Shown here: positions 1 through 9,042 of the stretch, piece by piece
Layout of the letters: every line of letters begins with the position of its first letter
How positions within the stretch are numbered: the first letter of the stretch is position 1
DNA from: Jiella pelagia
GTDB lineage: Bacteria > Pseudomonadota > Alphaproteobacteria > Rhizobiales > Rhizobiaceae
DNA length: 64,000 nucleotides
Assembly (NCBI RefSeq): GCF_026898155.1
Contig: NZ_CP114029.1
Location: 1,433,501 to 1,497,500 of the forward strand
Reading direction: 5' to 3'
The notes under the pieces: generated by a model
The model's input: the letters and a program-made list of their open reading frames with translations, nothing else
Databases searched by the model: none
What the model was told of the DNA's origin: nothing
Made by a program: the position numbers and the translations under genes

Positions 1-88
1 TTCCGACGAAATTAGCTGGCACCAAGTCAGGATCGATCTCAATTTCTACGAGGTCTGGAATTTTATTCCAATGCGTCCACTGATCCAT
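1..88 (-). CDS. Hypothetical protein, 5' part only (cut by window edge)
   Basis: Reading leftward from an ATG at 88, an open frame of 29 codons runs without a stop to the window edge and begins MDQWTHWNKIPDLVEIEID. An AGGGG-like ribosome binding site lies just upstream. The base composition is clearly more AT-rich than the bulk of the window, which fits the accessory neighbourhood of insertion sequence and repeats. I do not recognise the family, and so short a fragment supports no function. Confidence 0.4.
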   Translation of the reverse strand, partial: MDQWTHWNKIPDLVEIEIDPDLVPANFVG

Positions 89-333
89 TTTTACTGAGCC
101 CCTTCAAAAGCGTAGAGGCAAATGCCTCGATGACTATCAGAGTCTAAAGTTGGTTGGCCGGTATTTCAACTTTTAGTCTCTCAGACTGGCGGCGACGTGA
201 GAATTTATCCTCGCAGAAATGCTAATACCTAACCGCAGAGGAATGGATTCCCCGCCCTGCGGGCCGAGGATGACGAAGCGGCGGGGGCGTTGCCGATCGC
301 AGGCGCTCCCCTGTCGCGACGCCTCCGGCACGC

Positions 334-594
334 GCGCCCTCTCTCCCCCTTGTGGGAGAGAAAGTCATTCCAAGGAATTGGGCCGAGCGCAGCGAGGTCC
401 AAACCTTGAGAATGACAAGAGAGGGGTTTCCCCGGTAACGCTTGCCGCCATCGACCGCAAAACGAGCGCCACGACAAGATCTACAACGTCGGCAGGACAT
501 GGCGCCGGTGAAACCCCTCTCTTGCGATTTCTATCACTTGGCTTCGCCAAGATGATGAAATCGCTTTCTCTCCCACAAGGGGGAGAGAGGGCGC
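334..594. repeat. 261-bp structured repeat, copy A (MITE-like)
   Basis: The ends at 334–364 and 564–594 are a perfect 31-bp inverted repeat beginning GCGCCCTCTC. The interior is almost fully used by three further inverted repeats: 364–416 (arms GTCATTC/GAATGAC), 416–524 (arms built on CAAGAGAGGGGTTT) and 525–563 (arms built on CGATTTCTATCACTTGG). A closing stem would therefore hold three hairpins. A second copy of the same length lies at 2436–2696 in the same orientation. No protein is credible here. It resembles the structured intergenic mosaic elements of rhizobia or a miniature transposable element. The rest of 89–606 shows nothing I can interpret. Confidence 0.8.
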
Positions 595-606
595 CCGACC
601 TTGGTG

Positions 607-987
607 TCAGCGTCTTTCGATCCGCAGGCACGCGACTGAAGCGACCTTTGCAAGCACTGCACCGAGATCCGCGACGACCGTCTCGTTGGTAAAGCGCAGG
701 GTGAGGAAGCCCGCGGCCGCAAAGGCCTCGCCCCGGCCCTCGTCCCTCGAACGTCCCGCCGCCGTGCCGCCGTGCTGCCACCCGTCGATCTCGACGATCA
801 GCCTCGCCTCGTAGCAGACGAAGTCTGCGATGAAGCCGAGCATCGGCACCTGCCGCCGAAATTTCAGCCCTTCGAGCCGGCCGGCTCTGACGCCATGCCA
901 GAACGCGCGCTCCGCCGGCGTCGGGTCGATCCGCATCGTCTTGGCGAACCGGCGATGTCTCGGCTTGATCGGAACGTGCGTTGCCAT
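607..987 (-). CDS. DUF559 domain-containing protein
   Basis: A 126-residue protein of the DUF559 family, which has an endonuclease-like (restriction/Vsr-type) fold. The N-terminal part has the family pattern RRFAKTMRIDPTPAERAFW; the core has FRRQVPMLGFIADFVCYEARLIVEIDG as two adjacent pieces around the acidic catalytic-type residues, followed by H-G and a C-terminal LTLRFTNE strand. I chose the ATG at 987, because the alternative start at 1005 only adds an unconserved extension. The gene ends 13 bp beyond repeat copy A and its upstream region is cut by the IS256 element. Function is inferred from fold only; substrate unknown. Confidence 0.75.
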   Translation of the reverse strand: MATHVPIKPRHRRFAKTMRIDPTPAERAFWHGVRAGRLEGLKFRRQVPMLGFIADFVCYEARLIVEIDGWQHGGTAAGRSRDEGRGEAFAAAGFLTLRFTNETVVADLGAVLAKVASVACLRIERR

Positions 988-1021
988 GGGAGAATGGCAG
1001 CCCATAATTGCGCCGGTTGCA

Positions 1022-2398
1022 GGTCGCGTCCGTCAACGTGGTGGAAATTTGGGTGTGACTGAAGCGGCTCCGTTTCAGGCGGCTGCGGTGGAAATACGTG
1101 CGGTTTCGGGTTTGGTTCTGGCGGCCATGAGTTCGGCCATCGGTTCGGTCTGCATGTAGCGGTTCTGCGTCTGCCATTCGTCGTTGGCCTCGAGGAGGAC
1201 GGCGCCGATGAGGCGGATGATGGAGGCTCTCGTTCGGGAAGATGCCGACGACATCGGCGCGCCGCTTCACCTCCTTGTTCAGGCGCTCCAGGGAATTGGT
1301 CGAATGGATCCGGGTCCGGTGCTGGCTGGGGAAGTCCAGATGCGCCAGCACGTCGGTCTCGCTGTCGTCGATGAAGCCGCCGAGCTTGGGGCATTTTCCC
1401 CGGAGTTGGTCGGCGACTTGGCGCAGCGCTTGGGCGGCGCCGGCGCGATCGGGCTGGATGAAAGCCTGGCGTAGCGCCGCCGCCGCCATGCTCTGCTGCG
1501 CCTTCGGGACATAGGACAGGGCGTTGCGCATCCAGTGGACGCGGCAGCGCTGCCAGGAGGCGCTGAACACCCGGCGGATGGCCGCCTTCAGCCCTTCGTG
1601 GGCATCCGAGATCACCAGCTTCACGCCGGACAGGCCGCGGCGCACCAGGCTCTTGAGGAAGGTCGACCAGAAGGTCTCCGCTTCCGACGGGCCGATGTGG
1701 AGGCCCACGATCTCGCGCTTGCCGTCCGTGTTCACCGCCACGGCGATTATCGCCGCGACCGAGATGATCCTTCCGCCTTCGCGCTGCTTCAAATAGGTCG
1801 CGTCCAGCCAGAGATAGGGCCAGTCGCCGGCAAGCGGGCGATCGAGGAAGCCGCCGACGCGCTCGTCGATGTCCTTGCACAGCTTCGATACCGTGCTCTT
1901 GCCGATCCCCGACAGCCCCATGGCCTGCACCAGATCGTCGACCCTGCGAGTCGAGACGCCGCTGATCCAGGCCTCCTGGATGACTGCGACCAAGGCCTTC
2001 TCCGAGAGCTTCCTCGGTTCCAGAAACGGCGGGAAGTAGCTGCCCTGCCGAAGCTTGGGGATACGAAGCTGTAAGGAGCCGAGCCGCGTGTCGAGCGAAC
2101 GGTCCCGGTAGCCGTTGCGATAGGTCGCCCGCTCCAGGGTGCGTTCATGACGCCCGGCGCCGATCATGCCCTCCACGTCGGCCTCCATCAGAAGCTGCAT
2201 AACACTCTCGGCAATCGTCCTCAGGAAATCGCCGTCTCCTGCTTTCGCCAGAAGCTCGGCAAGCGGTAGTCTGTCCTCGGTCATCGGGTGCTCCGGTCAG
2301 GTTGAAGTCTCGCAACTCCACCTTAGCCGGCCAATCCGGTGGCCACCTCCGTCACACCTTCTGACGTCCGATTTTCCACCACCAGCGCGGACACTACC
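1022..2398 (-). mobile_element. IS256-family insertion sequence
   Basis: The element consists of one transposase gene between imperfect terminal inverted repeats of about 26 bp. The left tip reads GGTCGCGTCC and the right tip, on the opposite strand, GGTAGTGTCC; both continue inward to a shared GTGGTGGAAA block. The length of about 1.38 kb is usual for IS256-type elements. The flanks look similar (CCGGTTGCA on the left, CCGGTTTTGCA on the right) but are not an exact target duplication, so the outermost bases are uncertain by a few positions. The element sits between the DUF559 gene and repeat copy B. Confidence 0.75.
1075..2284 (-). pseudogene. IS256-family transposase, one frameshift at GAGCCTC
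   Basis: Mutator-type DDE transposase. The first frame starts MTEDRLPLAELLAKAGDGDF and contains the family core, including the DATY motif (WLDATYLKQREGGR), the SDAHEGLKAAI block and the HWMRNAL block before NSLERLNKEVKRRA. At 1223–1229 (GAGGCTC on the plus strand) the frame shifts by one base. Deleting one base restores IIRLIGAVLLEANDEW and a normal C-terminus, ending at 1075 with 402 residues. As written, the protein would lose the end of its catalytic domain. This is one of eleven breaks at the same motif, so it may be an artefact rather than inactivation. Confidence 0.85.
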
Positions 2399-2435
2399 CC
2401 GGTTTTGCAACGTGGATTGTTCACCTCCGGCACGG

Positions 2436-2696
2436 GCGCCCTCTCGCCCCCTTGTGGGAGAGAACGTCATTCCAAGGAGTTGGGCCGAGCGCAGCGAGGT
2501 CCAAACCTTGAGAATGACAAGAGAGGGGTTTCACCGGTAACGCTTGCCACCATCGACGGCAAGACGAGCGCCACGACACGATCTACAACGTCGGCAGGAC
2601 ATGGCGCCGGTGAAACCCCTCTCTTGCGATTTCTATCACTTGGCTTCGCCAAGATGATGAAATCGCTTTCTCTCCCACAAGGGGGAGAGAGGGCGC
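2436..2696. repeat. 261-bp structured repeat, copy B (MITE-like)
   Basis: This is the same length and orientation as copy A and nearly identical to it. The 31-bp terminal arms (2436–2466, 2666–2696) differ from each other at two positions, while the nested arms of the second hairpin are perfect here. Similarity to copy A continues about 28 bp beyond the right end into GTCAGCGTCTTTCGATC, which is also the last codons of the DUF559 gene, so a short DUF559 3' remnant seems to follow. The remainder of 2285–2901 (IS right end and leader of the stress-protein gene) shows nothing else I can name. Confidence 0.8.
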
Positions 2697-2901
2697 CCCG
2701 ATTTCGCTGTCAGCGTCTTTCGATCAGCGATCGGGCGGCGGTCGCTTTTGGCATACGGATGCAACTATAATTGCCGTAGCGTCCAGCCCGCTTCACGATG
2801 TAACCTGTCCATGACGCCCTGCGGCAGACCCCGTGACCTCGCATGCACCGTTGAGCATCGTCGGCATGACGGCGGAAGTTCCAGAGCCGGAAGGACGGAA
2901 G

Positions 2902-3756
2902 ATGTTGAGAAAAATACTCGTTCCCGTGCGTGGCGACGGAATGGTGGCCAGTGTTCTGGGCCATGCTGCGGCGCTGGCAAAGCGGCACCGGGCCCATGTC
3001 GTCGTCGCCCATTGCCGCGCCCAGGCCAAGGACCTGATGCCGTCTGGCGTGCCCTTGCCGGCATTTGCGCGCACGACGTTTCTCAAACAGGCACAGGATC
3101 TGGCCGACCAGCAGGAGCAGCATCTCAGGAGCGTGCTTCATCGCCTCACCGCCGAATTCGGCCTCACTGAAGGCGATCCGACGCTGGGCGAGGCTGCAAG
3201 CTGCGCCTTCATCGAGCAGAACGGGCGGATGGCAGACGTCATCCGTTCCAATGGCCGCCTCGCCGATCTGGTCGTCGTCGCCAAGCCGGACCGCGATCGC
3301 AATCTGGGAACCAACTCGCTGAAGGCAGGCCTCTTCGGCACTGGCCGGCCGGTCCTGATGTGCCCAGGACAAAAACCGGCGCCCAGCGATCTCGGCGCGC
3401 GGATCGCCATTGGCTGGAACGGCTCGCTCGAAGCGGCTCGCGCGGTGGCGCTGACGACCGATCTTCTCCAGGCCGCCGCCGAGGTCACCATCCTGACAGG
3501 CGGTGACGGCGAGACCCACGGCACGACGACCGAGGATCTCGTCGACTATTACCGCCTGCGTGGTATCGCCGCCAGCATCGTGAAGTTCGACGCCCGCAAT
3601 CCCGGCGCGGCACTTTTGGAAAAGACGGTGGAGATCGGCGCTGATCTTCTGGTCATGGGAGCCTATGGTCAAAGCCACGAACGCGAGACGCTTTTTGGCG
3701 GCAATACGCAGACAGTCGTCGACCGAGCGACCATTCCGGTCCTGTTCGTGCACTAA
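2902..3756 (+). CDS. Universal stress protein family protein
   Basis: A 284-residue cytoplasmic protein made of an N-terminal half beginning MLRKILVPVRGDGM and a C-terminal UspA domain starting near DLGARIAIGWNGS. The C-terminal half keeps the nucleotide-binding pattern of the family, GAYGQSHERETLFGG, followed by a terminal strand IPVLFVH. The ATG at 2902 was preferred over an earlier one at 2833, because the family begins with the hydrophobic first strand and a GGAAGGACGG stretch precedes it. The gene stands just before the tctC-B-A transporter on the same strand, about 135 bp away, and probably has its own promoter. Specific role unknown. Confidence 0.85.
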   Translation: MLRKILVPVRGDGMVASVLGHAAALAKRHRAHVVVAHCRAQAKDLMPSGVPLPAFARTTFLKQAQDLADQQEQHLRSVLHRLTAEFGLTEGDPTLGEAASCAFIEQNGRMADVIRSNGRLADLVVVAKPDRDRNLGTNSLKAGLFGTGRPVLMCPGQKPAPSDLGARIAIGWNGSLEAARAVALTTDLLQAAAEVTILTGGDGETHGTTTEDLVDYYRLRGIAASIVKFDARNPGAALLEKTVEIGADLLVMGAYGQSHERETLFGGNTQTVVDRATIPVLFVH

Positions 3757-3891
3757 CGCAAATTTTGCCTGAAGAAAAAAATGGTTGAAACTTTCCTAGC
3801 GTAATTTAACGTCATGAGAACTTGTTGCGGAACGGGACCAACCCGGGTCGAAGAACTACGCTCAACAAGCCTTAACGGGAGGAAGATGGTG

Positions 3892-4863
3892 ATGAAGACG
3901 ACCAAACGTACGCTTTTGAAATTGGCTCTTGCTGCCGTGATCGTGGGAACGCCCGCCGCAGCAGTCGCCGAAGACTGGGAGCCGACACGGCCGATCGACT
4001 TTGTCATCATGGCCGGTCCGGGCGGCGGGGCCGACCAGATCGCCCGCTTCATCCAGTCAGTGGCCGAAAAGCAGGACATGACCAATCGCCCGCTGGTGCC
4101 CAACAACAAGGGCGGAGGCTCGGGCGCCGAGGCGCTGCTCCACGTCGGCAAGGCACGCGATGCCGATCATACATTGCTGGTGACGCTGAATTCTTTCTTC
4201 ACCACGCCGCTGCGGCAGGAGAAGCTCGGCATCGATACCGAGACCTTCACCCCGATCGCCATGATGGGCGTCGATCCGTTCGTCTTGTGGGTGCACAAGG
4301 ACGAAGGCATCACGGATTTCGAAAGTTTCGTCGAAAAGGTGAAGACCGCGGACGGACAATGGGTCATGGGTGGCACCGGCAAGGGCCAGGAAGACTCCAT
4401 CGTCATCGCCTATCTGTCGGACGCCTTCGGCCTGAAGATCAAGTACATCCCCTATGATGGCGGCGGCGCCGTTGCCAAGGATCTCGCCGGCAGGCAGGTC
4501 ATGGCGACCGTGAACAATCCCGCCGAAGCCAAGGGCTTCTACGATTCCGGCGATTTCGTGCCGCTTCTCGCCTTCTCCGACGAGCGACTGCCGGCCTATC
4601 CCGACGTGCCGACCATGAAGGAGAAGGGCCACGACTTCTCCTATTACAACCAGCGCGCCGTCGTCGGTGCCCCTGGAATGTCCGACGAAGCCGCGGCCTA
4701 TTACCGGGACCTGTTCTCGAAGATCTATGAAACTGCGGAGTGGCAGGGGTATCTGAAGTCGGAAAGCCTTTCACCGCTGTGGATGAATGCCGAGGAGCAG
4801 CGGGCCTATTGGGCCAAGCAGGTGGAGAACCACAAGAAACTGCTCGCGGCCATGGAAAACTAG
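3892..4863 (+). CDS. tctC: Tripartite tricarboxylate transporter substrate-binding protein (TctC family)
   Basis: Periplasmic solute receptor of a tripartite tricarboxylate transporter. A signal peptide (MKTTKRTLLKLALAAVIVG, cleaved after the AVA motif) is followed by the Bug/TctC core with RPIDFVIMAGPGGGADQIAR near the N-terminus and the conserved NNKGGGSGAEALLH loop. The ATG at 3892 has a GGGAGGA ribosome site at ideal distance; ATG 3886 is too close to it. The protein delivers a carboxylate (citrate, tartrate, glutarate or similar; not determinable here) to the TctA–TctB membrane pair that follows. GAGGCTC at about 4106 is in frame here and not a disruption. Confidence 0.9.
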   Translation: MKTTKRTLLKLALAAVIVGTPAAAVAEDWEPTRPIDFVIMAGPGGGADQIARFIQSVAEKQDMTNRPLVPNNKGGGSGAEALLHVGKARDADHTLLVTLNSFFTTPLRQEKLGIDTETFTPIAMMGVDPFVLWVHKDEGITDFESFVEKVKTADGQWVMGGTGKGQEDSIVIAYLSDAFGLKIKYIPYDGGGAVAKDLAGRQVMATVNNPAEAKGFYDSGDFVPLLAFSDERLPAYPDVPTMKEKGHDFSYYNQRAVVGAPGMSDEAAAYYRDLFSKIYETAEWQGYLKSESLSPLWMNAEEQRAYWAKQVENHKKLLAAMEN

Positions 4864-4899
4864 GCTCCGGCCCGAAATCCGGCAGGGAGCGCACGCAGG

Positions 4900-5403
4900 A
4901 TGAAAACCGGCGAAATCGTCACGGCGGGCCTTTTGGCGCTCTTCTCCGCCTATTTGATGTGGAAGAGCGCCGAACTCCCCGTCGGCTATATCCGCGGAGA
5001 AGGGCCCGGCGGCGGCGCCTGGCCGTTCTGGCTGTCGGCGATCATGCTGATCTGCGCCTGCATGGTTGCCGTCAATGGCTGGCGCGGCCGCACGACACCA
5101 TCCGGCTCGACAGAGCCGCTGCTCGATTCCCACGGCTGGAAGATGCTGGTCATGGTCGGCGGGGCGATCGTCGTCTTCGTCGGCCTGATCAGCATCATTT
5201 CCATGTACGGCGCCATAGCGGTGTTCCTGCTCTACTACACGCTTTATCTCGGCCGGCACGGCTGGGGGCTGAGCCTGTCGATTTCGCTGCTGACGCCGAT
5301 CCTGTTCTTCTTCTTCTTCGAGGGGGCGATGCAGATCACCATGCCGAAGGGCATGTCGTTCACCGACCCCGTCTTCGATATCCTCTACGACATCATCTAC
5401 TGA
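4900..5403 (+). CDS. tctB: Tripartite tricarboxylate transporter TctB family protein
   Basis: Small membrane subunit of the same transporter, 167 residues with four predicted transmembrane segments: one at the N-terminus (ITAGLLALFSAYLM-like), one around FWLSAIMLICACMVAVNGW, and two in the second half near MLVMVGGAIVVFVGLI and LSISLLTPILFFFFF. The gap to tctC is 36 bp. It helps form the inner-membrane translocation unit with TctA. The stop at 5403 is followed by a palindromic intergenic repeat before tctA, which is unusual inside an operon. Confidence 0.88.
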   Translation: MKTGEIVTAGLLALFSAYLMWKSAELPVGYIRGEGPGGGAWPFWLSAIMLICACMVAVNGWRGRTTPSGSTEPLLDSHGWKMLVMVGGAIVVFVGLISIISMYGAIAVFLLYYTLYLGRHGWGLSLSISLLTPILFFFFFEGAMQITMPKGMSFTDPVFDILYDIIY

Positions 5404-5410
5404 TCAGGGC

Positions 5411-5515
5411 GAAGAGCATGATCCGGAAAAGTGGGAACCGGTTTTCCGAAAAGATCATGCGCAGACAAAGAATTGGAGCGGAGATGTGATCGGGGCTGAT
5501 CGCATCGCGTTCTAG
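5411..5515. repeat. Rhizobial palindromic intergenic element between tctB and tctA
   Basis: The core at about 5415–5460 is a strong palindrome with arms GCATGATC and GATCATGC around a GGAAAAGTGGGAACCGGTTT centre. It is followed by GACAAAGAATTGGAGCGG and a TAG-ended tail. Very similar sequences recur between genes in Mesorhizobium, Sinorhizobium and relatives, where they belong to the intergenic mosaic (RIME-like) class. In the messenger it would form a hairpin between tctB and tctA. Whether it acts as an RNA processing or attenuation site is inference. Confidence 0.7.
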
Positions 5516-5530
5516 CCGGGGGGGCGGATC

Positions 5531-7045
5531 TTGAACGAAATCCTGTCGCATCTGGGAGACGGCATGCTGGTGTCGATCCAGCCGCTGAACCTGATGCTGA
5601 TTTTCGTCGGCGTGGCAGTCGGCTTGTTCATCGGTGCGATGCCGGGCCTTGGCTCGGTCAACGGTGTCGCGATCCTGTTGCCGATCACCTTCCTGGTGCC
5701 GGCGGGCTCGGCCATCATCTTCCTTGCCGCCATCTACTATGGTGCCATGTATGGCGGCGCGATCTCATCGATCACGCTGGGGATTCCCGGAGCCTCGACG
5801 GCGGTTGCCACCACCTTTGACGGAAGGCCGCTGGCCTTGCAGGGCCGGGCGAGCTTGGCGCTCGTCACCGCCGCCCTGGCGTCTTTCGTCGGCGGGACCG
5901 TCGCCAACGTGTTGTTCACGCTGTTTGCGCCAGTCCTTGCGACGGTTGCCCTGTCCTTCGGCCCCCCGGAGATTTTCGCGCTGATGCTGCTCGCCTTCGC
6001 CACCTTCGTGGGGCTTGGCGGCGACGACATCCCCAAGACGATCTTCTCGATCTGTTTCGGCCTCGTCCTCGCGTCGGTCGGCTTCGACCAGATTTCCGGC
6101 GAGCCGCGCCTCGTTCTGTTCGAGATGGACGGGTTTTTGCAGGGCATCGGTTTCCTCGTTCTCGCCATCGGCGTCTACGGGATCGGCGAGATGCTGTGGA
6201 CCATCGAGCAGACTCGCGGCGAGGTGACCACGACCAATGCCAACCTGACCGTGAAGGGAATGTTCTCCGACCTTCGCGAGGCCAGCCAGCGGGCCTGGAA
6301 GGGCACTGTGATCGGCTCGTTCCTCGGCTTCTTCGTCGGCGTTCTGCCGGCTGCGGGGGCAACGCCGGGATCGCTGATGTCGTATGGCGTCGCCAAGATG
6401 GTCTCGCGCCGCCCCGAAACCTTCGGCAAGGGCAACCCGGACGGCATCTCGGCGCCGGAATCGGCCAACAACTCCGCCTCGACCGGCGCGATGCTGCCGA
6501 TGCTGACGCTCGGCATTCCAGGGTCGCCGACCACCGCGATCCTCTTGGGAGGCATGGTGATCTGGGGGCTGACGCCCGGCCCGCGTCTGTTCATCAACGA
6601 GACGGAGTTCGTCTGGGGCCTGATCGGCTCCTTCTACATCTCCAACGTCGCGGCGCTGCTGATCAACCTCGCCTTCATCCCGCTGTTCGTGTGGATGCTG
6701 CGGATGCCGTTCACGATCCTCGCGCCGATGATCTTCGTCCTGTCGATCGCCGGTGGCTATGCGGCGACCCGCAACATGCACGACATCTGGATGATGGTCG
6801 TTTTCGGCCTCGGCGCGTTCTTCCTGCGCAAGCTCGACTATCCCTTGGCGCCCGCAGTGCTGGCCATCGTTCTCGGCCCCATCGCCGAGCCGACGCTCCG
6901 CCAGTCCCTGCTTCTGTCTTCCGGCGATCCTTCGATCTTCTTCACCCGCCCGATCGCCGGGCCGATCACGGTCATCGCGCTGATCCTGATCTTCCTGCCT
7001 GCTCTGCAATTCGTGCGTCGCCGACGGAGAAAGGCGATGGCCTGA
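5531..7045 (+). CDS. tctA: Tripartite tricarboxylate transporter permease (TctA family)
   Basis: Large membrane subunit, 504 residues, with 11–12 transmembrane segments. Family landmarks are present: GLFIGAMPGLGSVNGVAIL near the N-terminus, ISSITLGIPGASTAVATTFD, and a repeat of the same idea in the second half (GVLPAAGATPGSLMSYG, TLGIPGSPTTAILLGG). The only plausible start is a TTG at 5531 preceded by a G-rich ribosome site; its length then equals the family norm. It completes the TctCBA system. The C-terminus ends in a basic tail (RRRRRKAMA). Substrate not predictable. Confidence 0.9.
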   Translation: MNEILSHLGDGMLVSIQPLNLMLIFVGVAVGLFIGAMPGLGSVNGVAILLPITFLVPAGSAIIFLAAIYYGAMYGGAISSITLGIPGASTAVATTFDGRPLALQGRASLALVTAALASFVGGTVANVLFTLFAPVLATVALSFGPPEIFALMLLAFATFVGLGGDDIPKTIFSICFGLVLASVGFDQISGEPRLVLFEMDGFLQGIGFLVLAIGVYGIGEMLWTIEQTRGEVTTTNANLTVKGMFSDLREASQRAWKGTVIGSFLGFFVGVLPAAGATPGSLMSYGVAKMVSRRPETFGKGNPDGISAPESANNSASTGAMLPMLTLGIPGSPTTAILLGGMVIWGLTPGPRLFINETEFVWGLIGSFYISNVAALLINLAFIPLFVWMLRMPFTILAPMIFVLSIAGGYAATRNMHDIWMMVVFGLGAFFLRKLDYPLAPAVLAIVLGPIAEPTLRQSLLLSSGDPSIFFTRPIAGPITVIALILIFLPALQFVRRRRRKAMA

Positions 7046-7183
7046 AATCCGTGAGCCAACGATCGGCATCGATCACGCTCGCTTTTACCCCGGCACACGC
7101 CATAAAGTTCTGGTCCAAGCGTCCGCTGCGGGCCGCCCGCCGGACGGATGGGCATCGGCACACCATCCCAGGAGAAACCGACG

Positions 7184-7672
7184 ATGACCGACCACAGTCG
7201 CGATGCCCCGGAACCCCGCTGGAAACACGACGGCGTGCGCGTCATCAAGGGCGATGCCCTAGATTCCAACACCGCCCAGACTCCCGGCATGTTCCGCCAG
7301 GCGGCAATCAACCACGCCCGGGTGGGCGCGCAGAAGATCTGGGCCGGGACGGTGACGATCGAACCCGACGCCAAGACCGGCGTTCATCATCATGGCGAAC
7401 TGGAAAGCGTCATCTTCGTCCTGCGCGGCAAGGCGCGGATGCGCTGGGGCGAGCGGCTGGAGTTCGTCGCCGAGGCAGGGCCCGGCGACTTCATCTTCGT
7501 GCCGCCCTTCGTGCCGCATCAGGAAATCAACGCCGATCCCGGCGCGCCGCTCGAATGCGTCTTGGTGCGCTCCGACAACGAGGCGGTGGTGGTCAACATC
7601 ACCGACGTCGACCCGGTCGAAAAGCCCGAGGCGGTCTATTGGGTCGATCCGATCCACAAGCATCCAGAATAG
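7184..7672 (+). CDS. Cupin domain-containing protein
   Basis: A 162-residue single-domain cupin. The metal-binding motif 1 is seen in GVHHHGELESVIFVLRGKA and motif 2 in GDFIFVPPFVPHQEIN, giving three histidines and a glutamate. I took the ATG at 7184, with GGAGAAA ten bases upstream, over the ATG at 7148. The gene follows tctA by 138 bp in the same direction and converges on the LLM flavoenzyme gene. Cupins of this type are often small dioxygenases or sensors; no substrate can be named. Confidence 0.8.
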   Translation: MTDHSRDAPEPRWKHDGVRVIKGDALDSNTAQTPGMFRQAAINHARVGAQKIWAGTVTIEPDAKTGVHHHGELESVIFVLRGKARMRWGERLEFVAEAGPGDFIFVPPFVPHQEINADPGAPLECVLVRSDNEAVVVNITDVDPVEKPEAVYWVDPIHKHPE

Positions 7673-7683
7673 GAAAGGGGATC

Positions 7684-7708
7684 AGGCGCCGGCGATCGTC
7701 CGGCGCCT
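7684..7708. terminator. Hairpin between convergent genes
   Basis: Nine-base arms AGGCGCCGG (7684–7692) and CCGGCGCCT (7700–7708) enclose a seven-base loop between the stop codons of the cupin gene and the oppositely transcribed LLM gene. No run of T follows on either strand, so this may be a bidirectional or Rho-assisted end rather than a classical intrinsic terminator. Confidence 0.5.
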
Positions 7709-7722
7709 GGAATAAGGTCCCC

Positions 7723-8740
7723 TCACCGCCAGCCCATTGCCGGCGCGACGTGGCTGAGGATCGCCTCGATGACATGGGCGTTGTAGGAGACGCCGAGCTG
7801 GTTCGGCACGGTGAGGAGCAGCGTGTCGGCCTCGGCGATCGCCTCGTCCCCCTTCAGTTCCTCGACCAGCCGGTCTGGCTCGGCGGCATAGGAGCGGCCG
7901 AAGATCGCCCGCATGTTGTCGATGACGCCGATCTGGTCGCCGTCCTTGCCGCGGCCGAAATAGGCCCGGTCCTCGTTGCTCACCAAGGGGAAGATCGAGC
8001 GCGAGACCGAAACGCGGGGCTCGCGCCCATGGCCGGCGGCCGCGAAGGCCTCGCGGTAGCGGCGGATCTGCTTGGCCTGCTGGACGTGGAAGGGCTCGCC
8101 GCTCTCGTCTTCTTTCAAGGTCGAGCTCTGCAGGTTCATGCCGCGCTCGGCGGCCCAGACGGCCGTGGCGTTCGACGCCGAGCCCCACCATATCCGCTCG
8201 CGCAAGCCTTCCGAATAAGGCTCGATGCGCAGCAGCCCCGGCGGGTTCGGAAACATCGGCCGCGGGCTCGGCTCGGCGAAGCCCTCGCCCTTCAGGACTT
8301 CCAGAAACACCTCGGCATGGCGCCGCCCCATCTCCGCGTCGCTCTCGCCTTCGGCGGGCGCATAGCCGAAATGGCGCCACCCCTCGATCACCTGCTCGGG
8401 CGACCCGCGCGAGATGCCGAGCTGCAGCCGCCCACCGGAGATGAGGTCCGCAGAGCCCGCGTCCTCGGCCATGTAGAGAGGATTCTCGTAGCGCATGTCG
8501 ATGACGCCGGTGCCGATCTCGATGCGCCTCGTCTTCGCGCCGACGGCGGCGAGCAGCGGAAAGGGCGAAGCGAGCTGGCGGGCGAAGTGATGGACGCGGA
8601 AATAGGCCCCGTCGGCGCCGAGGCTCCTCGGCCGCGACGGCGAGATCGATCGACTGCAGAAGAACGTCCCGAGCCGACTGGGTGCCCGACCGCGGCGAGG
8701 GCGTCCAATGCCCGAAGGAGAGAAAGCCGATCTTCTTCAT
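7723..8740 (-). pseudogene. LLM class flavin-dependent oxidoreductase, one frameshift at GAGCCTC
   Basis: Bacterial-luciferase-like monooxygenase that would use reduced flavin. The gene starts MKKIGFLSFGHWTPSPRSG at 8740. After AVAAEE the frame breaks at 8620–8626 (GAGGCTC on the plus strand), and removing one base gives AVAAEELGADGAYFRVHHFA and continues to a normal end at 7723 (338 residues). The remainder holds the family pattern RRIEIGTGVIDMRYENPLYM and GGRLQLGISRGSPEQVIEGW. A second GAGCTC in the same gene (8123–8128) is intact. As written it would be truncated after about 40 residues. Confidence 0.85.
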
Positions 8741-9042
8741 GGTGATGGTCCTCGATGCGTCTTCGCCGAAGTGTCTGAATCGGTGCAGGACTTCGGACTG
8801 CCGGGCCCCAGCGTCAAGCAGGCCGAGCCGTACCGGACGGTGACGGCCTGTTCGCGGATTGCGCCGAATGCGGCAAACGCAGTCTCCGCGCCCTTGATCT
8901 CGCAGCTGCGAAGTGGCATCAGCAGGTGACGCAAGGACCCATTCGATTGGGTGGCTACGCCGGGCGCCCATCCCCCGGCCAACTCCAGACCGCCTCGTCC
9001 CATCCGATGGGCGATCCGATTTTCCCGCGTGACCATAAAAAC
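8741..9042. other. Intergenic region, no recognised element
   Basis: This 302-bp stretch separates the divergently transcribed LLM and SulP genes, so it should hold both promoters. I see no clear −35/−10 pair, operator palindrome or RNA structure. An in-frame ATG at 8926 could extend SulP, but the added residues lack the family pattern. Confidence 0.4.

Noticed and set aside
1014..2409. Target-site duplication of the IS256 element
   Set aside because: Flanks CCGGTTGCA and CCGGTTTTGCA are similar but not identical, so a duplication cannot be claimed.
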